DNA of 20,835 nucleotides from IMG/VR virus record IMGVR_UViG_3300029922_000334, positions 1-20,835 of that record; one strand, written 5' to 3'. The stretch comes from a virus. Numbering within the stretch: the stretch's first letter is position 1; each line of letters begins with the position of its first letter. Below the pieces are notes generated by a model. That model saw nothing but the letters and a program-made list of their open reading frames with translations, did no database searches and was not told where the DNA came from. Positions 15,823 through 20,704 of this stretch are shown here, one piece after another. Made by a program: the position numbers and the translations under genes.

Positions 15823-16628
15823 TGAGAACGAAGTAAATGCAGGGCTACAGTTGACTTTAATTCATTATATTTGATTAATTCTAAAGAGTCTAAAGAATCT
15901 ATATGTTTGATCAATTCATTAACACGATAATGCCAGGAATTACCTAGTACATCTCTTAAAACCATATTATAGGATTCACTAGTTAATTGCAAGCCTTCAG
16001 CAAATGACTTGAGCTTATTACGGTATGCTTTAGTATACTTATTTAATATCTGACATTTATCTACTACCGCCATACCCCAACTAAAGAAGAATCTAATGTA
16101 TTTATCTCTCTTTTCTCTTTTATAAGGAACATTAGATACTAAATACCATTTATATGCAGTTAGATTCTTTCTAATAGGGGTTAGGAATATTCGACCTAAA
16201 CCCAGCTTTTTACCTATACTCATTAGTTTACTATTAATAACTTGCCAGGTAGTAGGGAGGCTATTTCTATACTTCTTGGTATAATAGTTGTAGAATTTCA
16301 AGCTATCCTTATCTTTAAAATGCTTATATAGATTGTAGTATCTTTCACTCTGTTCAAAAGCTACCCAGTCAAAGTTAGTGACAGGACCAGGCATCTCCAC
16401 ACCTATATGAGCATGTAGTTTACCAGAATCAGACCTGGTTACGATAGAGACTCCTTTACTAAACAACTTCTTTAAGCAGGCATTCAGCTTATTTAACTTG
16501 TTAGGAAATTCACCGTCATACTGATCAGACCTTTTAGCCGTAACCAGTATATCTCCAACCAAGTTCTGAGCTGATAGTTGGTCAATACTATAGACTAATT
16601 TAGAGATGATCTGACTACGTGAATACAT
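15819..16628 (-). CDS. Possible HUH-type replication protein (REP/ORF2-G2P-like), 269 aa
   Basis: A basic, Tyr/Lys-rich soluble protein starting MYSRSQIISKLVYS. Residues ~22-35 form a strand (NLVGDILVTAKR). Residues 70-76 read KLHAHIG, matching the metal-binding H-hydrophobic-H motif of HUH endonucleases in its usual place after a strand. At ~147-186, RIFLTPIRKNLTAYKWYLVS and YIRFFFSWG resemble the region of G2P-like Rep proteins that usually carries Y-x-x-K-Y and a closing W-S. The expected catalytic Lys is not clear, so the enzyme may be divergent or inactive. It is the first gene after the 16.7-kb terminator and couples into the virion cluster by ATGA. The assignment is tentative. Confidence 0.35.
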   Translation of the reverse strand: MYSRSQIISKLVYSIDQLSAQNLVGDILVTAKRSDQYDGEFPNKLNKLNACLKKLFSKGVSIVTRSDSGKLHAHIGVEMPGPVTNFDWVAFEQSERYYNLYKHFKDKDSLKFYNYYTKKYRNSLPTTWQVINSKLMSIGKKLGLGRIFLTPIRKNLTAYKWYLVSNVPYKREKRDKYIRFFFSWGMAVVDKCQILNKYTKAYRNKLKSFAEGLQLTSESYNMVLRDVLGNSWHYRVNELIKHIDSLDSLELIKYNELKSTVALHLLRSQ

Positions 16629-16682
16629 TTAGATAAATAAAGAGTTTAGAGGTATACGGATTATTGTCAATTACTATTAGCT

Positions 16683-16712
16683 AAAAAAAGGAAACACATG
16701 AGATATTTCCTT
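16683..16712 (-). terminator. Rho-independent terminator of the Cys-triplet operon
   Basis: AAGGAAA (16688-16694) pairs with TTTCCTT (16706-16712). In the minus direction the stem runs into seven T residues (complement of 16683-16689). It lies about 50 nt after the stop of the Cys-rich gene and separates that operon from the HUH-like gene. Confidence 0.8.
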
Positions 16713-16720
16713 CTAAAAGA

Positions 16721-16760
16721 ATGACCTAAGAGAGCCTTATTAGAAGAAATAAGAGGTCAT
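16721..16760. repeat. Second inverted repeat between the Cys-rich gene and its terminator
   Basis: ATGACCT (16721-16727) pairs with AGGTCAT (16754-16760), and inside it CTTATT (16736-16741) pairs with AATAAG (16748-16753). The left arm carries an 8-nt bulge; the right arm is continuous. It could stabilise the 3' end of the transcript or bind a protein. Confidence 0.5.
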
Positions 16761-16763
16761 ATT

Positions 16764-17159
16764 TTATAGTTCAAGTTCTAGCCTTCTATCATTAATATTC
16801 AGTTCTGGTCTAGTATCATTTTGAATTATTTTAGGTCTGGGCGATGGTTCACAATCTATTAAATTAGTACAATTACTGCAACTACTACACTCACTACAAG
16901 TAATACAATTAATACACGCAATACAATCACTACAATCATCACAATAACTACAATCAATACAATCTCTACAATCAATACAATTACTACAATTATAACAATC
17001 TCTACAACCATTACAACCACTACAACCACTACAAGCATTACAATCTCTACAATTATAACAATTAGTTAAGGTAGGTGAATATGTAGTAGCTGATTCTTCT
17101 GTAGACCAACTATTATCGTTTTCGTCATACCATCTATCAGCTCTTTTTGTTAGTTTCAT
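16764..17159 (-). CDS. Cys-triplet repeat protein, 22 consecutive x-x-Cys units (131 aa)
   Basis: A polar N-terminus (MKLTKRADRWYDENDNSWS) precedes residues 32-97, where every third residue is Cys without a break (C34, C37, C40 ... C97: 22 units such as YNC, RDC, SGC, IDC). Then come TNL and IDC (C103). The other two positions are mostly S, N, D, I, R and G. The C-terminal tail is charged. The perfect three-residue period gives many overlapping C-x-x-C motifs, suited to metal or iron-sulfur ligation, or to an extended helix or solenoid with one Cys face. The DNA shows the matching 9-bp period (CTACAATCA-like). I have seen similar Cys-periodic phage ORFs but know no function. It is last in its operon, with ATGA coupling to the 45-aa membrane protein. 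Confidence 0.85.
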   Translation of the reverse strand: MKLTKRADRWYDENDNSWSTEESATTYSPTLTNCYNCRDCNACSGCSGCNGCRDCYNCSNCIDCRDCIDCSYCDDCSDCIACINCITCSECSSCSNCTNLIDCEPSPRPKIIQNDTRPELNINDRRLELEL

Positions 17160-17293
17160 AAGTCATCAAAGCGTTTATTTTCAATGTCAGAATTAATATC
17201 CCTACGTCTTTTACTTTCACTTCTGATATAGGTGGACCAGAACCAATAGCTGAGCAGGGAGACTACCAGGATTAAAGGTATGAATAATCTCAT
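17156..17293 (-). CDS. Small single-pass membrane protein (45 aa)
   Basis: Start ATG at 17293-17291, stop TGA at 17156-17158. Both ends are ATGA overlaps, with the 122-aa gene upstream and the Cys-triplet gene downstream, which strongly supports translation. Residues ~3-20 (LFIPLILVVSLLSYWFW) form a membrane segment, followed by a basic then mixed-charge tail (YIRSESKRRRDIN...). The layout suggests N-out/C-in anchoring. Coupling to the Cys-triplet protein suggests the two act together, perhaps at the membrane; that is inference. Confidence 0.7.
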   Translation of the reverse strand: MRLFIPLILVVSLLSYWFWSTYIRSESKRRRDINSDIENKRFDDL

Positions 17294-17658
17294 AATTTAG
17301 GACAGATAGTATCAACGTAAATACAGTATATGCCAGGAATTGCAGCCACTACTTGATTATATAAGGATTTCAATTCATTTTCACAGTAAGTTCTATTACA
17401 GGTAATTATAGTATCGCCGTAGTGACTAGTATCAAATCCTATCCACCACAATGTTGTATCATATATATTATTAGGTAAATACGGGTTGGAATAAGTAAGC
17501 CCACCGTGAATGGAAACGTCAAGATTAGTATAATACTTACCGAACCAAGGATGTTCAGGAGGCATACCTACATAACCATTAGCATATCCACCACTTAAAC
17601 TAAGAGGTAGCTCCATAATACTGCGTTCAATCAATACTTTCTTAATCTTATCTTTCAT
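17290..17658 (-). CDS. Conserved phage protein of unknown function (122 aa)
   Basis: Motifs GYVGMPPEHPWFGKYY (~28-43), DVSIHGGLTYSNPY (~47-60), WWIGFDTSHYGDT (~71-83) and a C-terminal helix with NELKSLYNQV. The series P-x-x-H-P-W-x-G-K, D-V-x-x-H-G-G-L-T-Y and W-W-x-G-F-D-x-x-H-x-G-D recurs in many phage and some bacterial hypothetical proteins. Conserved His/Asp residues hint at metal or ligand binding, but I know no assigned activity. ATGA coupling on both sides. Family recognition is fair; function unknown. Confidence 0.7.
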   Translation of the reverse strand: MKDKIKKVLIERSIMELPLSLSGGYANGYVGMPPEHPWFGKYYTNLDVSIHGGLTYSNPYLPNNIYDTTLWWIGFDTSHYGDTIITCNRTYCENELKSLYNQVVAAIPGIYCIYVDTICPKL

Positions 17659-18011
17659 AATATCAGTTGTTTAAGTAGTTCGTATTCATGTTCAGTTAGC
17701 AGATTAATAACTCTGCTTCCTCGTTGATATGTAAGCGTCTCGGCCAAGTTCTGACTATTCTTTATATATACTAGTATTCTTACCCACTTAGTTCTTTTAC
17801 TAGTAGGTAGAGTTCGCCAGTAATCACCTAGATTAACAGTATCCCGTTCCAGGTTATTTACTATACTATTAATAACTATAAAAGAATCAATTAATATAGT
17901 ATGGCTGAAATTACTTATAGCTAGTTTACATAAGGCTTTAATTAGTAGTAGTTTGGCCTCACTACTTAAATTGAGGATAAATGGTTCATTAAAGATAGGA
18001 TTGTTATTCAT
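17655..18011 (-). CDS. Small protein of a tandem paralogue set, member 3 (118 aa)
   Basis: It begins MNNNPIFNEPFILNLSSEAK. It shares with the two preceding genes an opening strand plus L-L-L-I-K-A-L helix, a middle V-I-N-S-I-V-type helix, then a Y-I-K-like segment (RILVYIKNSQ) and a closing L-T-E-x-E-Y-E-L-L-K-Q-L-I. Identity is low, so this is an ancient duplication judged by eye. It is soluble and helical, with no motif suggesting activity. ATGA overlaps with both neighbours. Confidence 0.6.
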   Translation of the reverse strand: MNNNPIFNEPFILNLSSEAKLLLIKALCKLAISNFSHTILIDSFIVINSIVNNLERDTVNLGDYWRTLPTSKRTKWVRILVYIKNSQNLAETLTYQRGSRVINLLTEHEYELLKQLIL

Positions 18012-18310
18012 ATAATTGATTTCAGTAGTTTTATATGTTTCTTAGTAAAATATATATTGATATTAGGATCAGCCTCTAGTTCATCTTCTTTAATGTAAGT
18101 TAGGAGCTTTTTATAATATCCTGTTATCGGATACCAGTCTGAGCTAGGAAAAGATAATGCATGTACTACGGTTAATAGTGATACTTTATCTTTATTACTT
18201 CTACCAGTATTAACTAGAATGGTATCAAAGAATATATTAGTTAAACTATAAATAAGGTCTAGTCTATCAGTTTTGGATATTAGCTTGATTTTGTTCGGTA
18301 GTAAGGTCAT
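18008..18310 (-). CDS. Small protein of a tandem paralogue set, member 2 (100 aa)
   Basis: I use the ATG at 18310 (MTLLPNKIKLISKTDRLDLI); a TTG three codons earlier is less likely. It aligns by eye with the 115-aa protein: K-I-K-L-I/R-I-T-I-N strand, VVHALS versus LIHALT, YYKKLLTYIK versus FYKLFKCIK, and a closing hydrophobic helix. Its first ~44 nt overlap the end of the upstream gene in another frame. No functional motif. Confidence 0.6.
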   Translation of the reverse strand: MTLLPNKIKLISKTDRLDLIYSLTNIFFDTILVNTGRSNKDKVSLLTVVHALSFPSSDWYPITGYYKKLLTYIKEDELEADPNINIYFTKKHIKLLKSII

Positions 18311-18614
18311 GGAATTCAATCAGGTTGGAGAGGATTTGCATGTCAGTTTCGGTTAAGTATTGGTTAGCATTAATATATACTCTATCTTCAACTTTATTAT
18401 TCTTAATACATTTAAATAGTTTATAAAAGAATCTACCAATCTCATAATAGGTAATATTAGTGGTAGCGCTAGTTAAGGCATGTATAAGAACGATTAAATA
18501 ATAGTGAGTAGTTGAAGAGAGGGGGTATAGGAGGGTTAGTTTATTTATCAGGGTTAGTTTGTATTCTGGAGGTAGGGAGTGGTGGTTTATTGTAATTCGA
18601 GTTGTATGTTTCAT
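18267..18614 (-). CDS. Small protein of a tandem paralogue set, member 1 (115 aa)
   Basis: First gene of the operon, starting MKHTTRITINHHSLPPEYKL. Helices at ~18-30 and ~40-50 (YLIVLIHALTSA) are followed by GRFFYKLFKCIKNNKVEDRV and TETDMQILSNLIEF. The arrangement repeats in the next two genes. The first codons are preceded by TATTATTTTATCTAT and no Shine-Dalgarno. Function unknown. Confidence 0.6.
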   Translation of the reverse strand: MKHTTRITINHHSLPPEYKLTLINKLTLLYPLSSTTHYYLIVLIHALTSATTNITYYEIGRFFYKLFKCIKNNKVEDRVYINANQYLTETDMQILSNLIEFHDLTTEQNQANIQN

Positions 18615-18784
18615 ATAGATAAAATAATACTACAGTTTGATATAATGAGTAATGTTTATAGGGTAAAGGTGAGGGTTAGGGGATGCAGAGAGGGGTGGAG
18701 GGAGGTGGATAGGAGGGTAAATGTGGTATATAAGGTAAAACAGTTACTTATAGTTAAAAATAAGTTAAATTATTTATTTTTAAG
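18615..18784. other. Operon leader with purine-rich tract
   Basis: Noncoding stretch between the operon's first ATG and the 18.8-kb hairpin. The plus strand at about 18661-18718 is strongly purine-rich, with several GGG/GGGG runs (GGGTTAGGGG, then GAGGGGTGGAGGGAGG). It may hold the operon promoter (AT-rich TATTAT near 18625), but no confident -35/-10 pair is seen. A 71-codon plus-strand frame here has no other support. Confidence 0.35.
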
Positions 18785-18825
18785 GAATTGGTAGAATAGC
18801 CAGAGTTGAACTATTCTACCAATTC
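18785..18825. terminator. Perfect 15-bp hairpin, probable terminator after the first hexamer array
   Basis: GAATTGGTAGAATAG (18785-18799) is an exact inverted repeat of 18811-18825, with an 11-nt loop. It lies just after the hexamer array in the minus direction and is followed by A/T-rich sequence rather than a clean T-run. It is symmetric and could act in both directions. Confidence 0.6.
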
Positions 18826-19176
18826 AAATTGCTTACTTAATAGCACCTGCCCTTGACCCTGACCATTACGATGACCCTGCCCTTGACCCTGACCCTGACC
18901 CTGACCATGACGATGACGATGACCCTGACCCTGACCCTGACCATGACCTTGTCCCTGACCATGACCTTGACCCTGACCATGACCTTGACCTTGACCCTGA
19001 CCTTGACCTTGACACTGACTCTGACCCTGACCTTGACCATGACCTTGACCCTGACCCTGACCCTGACCCTGACCCTGACCCTGACCCTAACCTTGACCCT
19101 GACCCTGACCCTGACCCTGACCCTGACCCTAACCTTGACCTTGTCCCTGACCATGACCTTGACCCTGCGTTATCAT
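18811..19176 (-). pseudogene. Poly(Gly-Gln) frame, copy 1, interrupted by two TAG codons
   Basis: From ATG at 19176 the frame reads MITQGQGHGQGQG, like copy 2, but meets TAG at 19129-19131 and again, 14 codons later, at 19087-19089. Both replace a CAG codon by a single C-to-T change. Beyond them the Gly-Gln frame stays open to GAA-TAG inside the 18785-18825 hairpin. Either this copy is decayed, or the array is not translated in this frame, or TAG is read as Gln. The first is simplest, because the long genes of the window carry no in-frame TAG. Confidence 0.4.
18847..19168. repeat. Hexanucleotide tandem array, copy 1 (CCCTGA/CCTTGA/CCATGA)
   Basis: About 320 bp of degenerate 6-bp units (minus strand GGTCAG, GGTCAA, GGTCAT, with rare GGACAA, GGGCAG). 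The G-rich strand has runs of GGG every six bases at 19044-19125. Several frames are open because the unit is a multiple of three; only the Gly-Gln frame shows mostly third-position variation. Confidence 0.9.
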
Positions 19177-19260
19177 ATTGTGCTCGTAGTAAAGAAATGT
19201 TCATGTTGTTTGTTATTGTTAGCTGGCAAAAAAATTAGATGACAAAATAGTAAGTAAACT
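19139..19260. repeat. Conserved ~120-bp cassette block, copy 1
   Basis: Nearly identical to 19971-20090 from CCTTGTCCCTGACC through GTGCTCGTAGTAAAGAAATG to AGTAAGTAAACT, differing at a few positions near 19212-19228. It carries the start of the repeat frame, an A/C-rich upstream tract (minus strand) and a poly-A/T stretch. It probably acts as promoter and translation start for the array. Confidence 0.85.
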
Positions 19261-19277
19261 GCTTACTAAATATAATT

Positions 19278-19314
19278 AGGAGAGGCTGAAGACTATTCTT
19301 CTCCAACCCCTCCT
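19278..19314. terminator. Hairpin A, copy 1 (after the 120-aa gene)
   Basis: AGGAG (19278-19282) and CTCCT (19310-19314) enclose an inner GAAGA/TCTTC pair. The matching element lies at 20137-20176. Position right after the 120-aa gene's stop suggests a terminator. A second weak hairpin (TAGTAAG/CTTACTA, 19248-19268) follows. Confidence 0.5.
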
Positions 19315-19325
19315 ATTAACTTCAC

Positions 19326-19688
19326 TTACTTGGTCTGGGTAGGTAACACCGGAATCATTACTGCATCCAAAATCGCAGCCCTACCAATAATCACTTTCTG
19401 GCAAGCCGGGTACATCTCAACTTCATTGAAATTACCAGAACTGACCGCTGCTGAAAACTTACCATCATCTGCAACCCATGCGGCCTGGGAGAGGACCAAC
19501 TCATGTTCCGATACCTGCTCTAACTGGCCGGTATAGTGATGGGTAACGGTCCGTACGAAATATTTATCACCGACTTGGTACGGATGGGAGTTATTTTCAG
19601 GAGCAGGTTTGGAACAGAGGTTTAACGACTGAGCAATTTTTGCCAGTTCCTTGACTTCCCCAATAGTTAGTTCATTAATGTTAATCAT
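19326..19688 (-). CDS. Conserved phage protein of unknown function (120 aa)
   Basis: It begins MININELTIGEVKELAKIAQ. Core motifs are HPYQVGDKYFVRTVTHHYTG (~35-54), ELVLSQAAWVADDGKF (~63-78), NFNEVEMYP (~86-94) and VIIGRAAILDAV (~99-110). This series (H-P-Y-x-V-G-x-x-Y-F-x-R-T-V-T-H, A-A-W-x-A-D-x-G, G-R-x-x-x-x-D-A) is familiar from phage and bacterial hypothetical proteins but has no function I know. The gene is visibly richer in G+C than its neighbours. Its ATG overlaps the TGA of the Gly-Gln frame (ATGA), and an A/C-rich tract of ACAACAA repeats precedes it. The latter may serve as its initiation region in place of a Shine-Dalgarno. Confidence 0.7.
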   Translation of the reverse strand: MININELTIGEVKELAKIAQSLNLCSKPAPENNSHPYQVGDKYFVRTVTHHYTGQLEQVSEHELVLSQAAWVADDGKFSAAVSSGNFNEVEMYPACQKVIIGRAAILDAVMIPVLPTQTK

Positions 19689-20008
19689 ATTTTTGTTGTT
19701 GTTTGTTGTTTGTTGTTTGTTGTTTGTTGTTCGTTGGTAGAGTTGATCAGAACTTTATTATTTTTACCATGTCCCTGACCTTGACCCTGACCTTGACCTT
19801 GACCTTGACCCTGACCTTGACCTTGACCTTGACCTTGACTCTGACCATGACCTTGACCCTGACCTTGACCATGACCTTGACCCTGACCTTGACACTGACC
19901 ATGACCCTGACCTTGACCCTGACCCTGCCCTTGACCTTGACACTGACTCTGACCCTGACCTTGACCCTGACCTTGTCCCTGACCATGACCTTGACCCTGC
20001 GTTATCAT
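19685..20008 (-). CDS. Poly(Gly-Gln) repeat protein, copy 2 (107 aa)
   Basis: Starting MITQGQGHGQGQG, residues ~4-80 are G-Q dipeptides with occasional G-H, S-Q and C-Q. The C-terminus is Asn/Gln/Thr-rich (NNKVLINSTNEQQTTNNKQQ). Support for translation: most unit variants (CAG/CAA, GGT/GGA/GGG) are synonymous in this frame but not in the others, and the stop forms ATGA with the 120-aa gene. Against: a competing frame starting at 20036 (MNISLLRAQYDNAG, then Ser/Gly/Arg repeats) has the better A-rich upstream tract and is open in both copies. A low-complexity, prion-like or structural peptide is one reading; a noncoding satellite is the alternative. Confidence 0.4.
   Translation of the reverse strand: MITQGQGHGQGQGQGQGQGQSQCQGQGQGQGQGQGHGQCQGQGQGHGQGQGQGHGQSQGQGQGQGQGQGQGQGQGQGQGHGKNNKVLINSTNEQQTTNNKQQTTTKI
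19768..20000. repeat. Hexanucleotide tandem array, copy 2
   Basis: About 230 bp of the same 6-bp units as copy 1, including the shared variant block TTGACACTGACTCTGACC. Copies differ in length and unit order, as expected from slippage after duplication. Confidence 0.9.
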
Positions 20009-20090
20009 ATTGTGCTCGTAGTAAAGAAATGTTCATGTTGTTTGTTGTTCGCTAGCAAAAAAAATTAGATGACAAAATAGTAAGTAAACT
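19971..20090. repeat. Conserved ~120-bp cassette block, copy 2
   Basis: Partner of 19139-19260. It is followed on the right by a perfect 18-bp inverted repeat rather than the short stem of copy 1. Confidence 0.85.
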
Positions 20091-20121
20091 ACCTATGAGT
20101 ATCTAGGTAGTTTACTTACTA
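20078..20121. terminator. Perfect 18-bp hairpin, probable bidirectional terminator
   Basis: TAGTAAGTAAACTACCTA (20078-20095) is an exact inverted repeat of 20104-20121, with an 8-nt loop. In the minus direction TTTTGTC and then a T8 run follow. It would end the transcript of the 37-aa gene just before the second cassette. Confidence 0.75.
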
Positions 20122-20136
20122 CTGAATGTAACTGGA

Positions 20137-20176
20137 AGGATAGGGGCTGAAGACTACTCTTCTCCAGCCCCCTCCT
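20137..20176. terminator. Hairpin A, copy 2
   Basis: GGGGCTG (20143-20149) pairs with CAGCCCC (20165-20171), with inner GAAGA/TCTTC and outer AGGA/TCCT pairs. It matches hairpin A at 19278-19314. Beside it, 20195-20210 (minus) resembles the 3' end of the 120-aa gene (CCCAGCAGTAAG), a sign of duplication. Confidence 0.5.
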
Positions 20177-20225
20177 ACCGCAACCGTTGGCTTACTGCTG
20201 GGCGCGCCAGGGTTGAAACTTGTAC

Positions 20226-20339
20226 TTACTTCTGGGCAGTAGGGGCCGGGGCTCTGCTCCCAGAGGGGGTGGTCTTGACAATGGCCCAGCCCAGTAAAAC
20301 GACACAGGCCACGGATAAACAGATAACAGTGATCTTCAT
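20226..20339 (-). CDS. Small membrane peptide (37 aa)
   Basis: ATG at 20339-20337, TAA at 20226-20228. Residues ~3-22 (ITVICLSVACVVLLGWAIV) form a membrane segment or signal anchor. The tail is Pro/Ala/Ser-rich (TTPSGSRAPAPTAQK). The start is preceded by an A-rich tract (CTACAAAACATT), as in other genes of the window. Codons are markedly G+C-rich. No family recognised; a holin-like or anchored small peptide is possible. Confidence 0.5.
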   Translation of the reverse strand: MKITVICLSVACVVLLGWAIVKTTPSGSRAPAPTAQK

Positions 20340-20704
20340 AATGTTTTGTAGTAACGTTTGTTGCGGTTTACTGAGAACATCTCTAAATATTTAAAGACGC
20401 TCTATCAGACTATTATACCTTTATTTAGGCAAAATAATTAGGAGGGGAGGGGTCGGGTACTATATTACACGATACATATGAATAACGACCCCTCCCCCCA
20501 CCATCTATATTTACCATAATCAGGTATAATATATTGAACAGAGTTTGTTAACTTAATGAAAATCAAAATCGCAAAAATTCAATTGCTGGCTTTTGTTCCA
20601 GCAATAAAGATAAGGCAGGAGGGGGTTGTTAGAACTCCTGTAAAACTCACAATCAATAATAGGGACAAGATAAATTCCTTGTTCCTCCTTCAAACTAAAA
20701 ACAT
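20340..20704. promoter_or_regulatory. Divergent control region between the minus-strand cluster and the IF-2-N gene
   Basis: Contains no convincing gene. It holds AGGTATAAT in both directions (minus -10-like at 20417-20412, plus at 20525-20530), without good -35 partners. Between them is a GC-rich stem, GGGGAGGGGTCG (20444-20455) with CGACCCCTCCCC (20486-20497). Three hairpins follow in the plus-strand leader (20582-20605, 20616-20640, 20661-20686). Strand switch plus strong structure also fits an origin. Confidence 0.5.
20444..20497. repeat. GC-rich 12-bp inverted repeat in the divergent region
   Basis: Perfect arms at 20444-20455 and 20486-20497 around a 30-nt AT-rich spacer. It could be a back-to-back terminator, an operator or an origin element. 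Confidence 0.6.

Noticed and set aside
18579-18794. 71-codon plus-strand frame in the operon leader
   Set aside because: It lies opposite the operon start in a purine-rich tract, with odd composition and no context.
18866-19204. Ser/Gly/Arg-rich frame starting MNISLLRAQYDNAG (also 19764-20036)
   Set aside because: It has a good A-rich upstream tract and is open in both copies, but unit variation changes residues often (Gly/Arg/Trp) and it does not couple to the next gene. Kept only as an alternative to the Gly-Gln frame.
18853-19242. Plus-strand Thr-Leu repeat frame (and its twin at 19703-20068)
   Set aside because: Any 6-bp repeat without stops is open in many frames. Here unit variants change residues (Leu/Met/Pro), there is no gene context on this strand, and transcription runs the other way.
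18847-20000. CRISPR array
   Set aside because: Units are 6 bp without spacers; it is a simple tandem satellite.
18847-20000. Telomere of a linear replicon
   Set aside because: The arrays are internal, flanked by genes on both sides, and degenerate.
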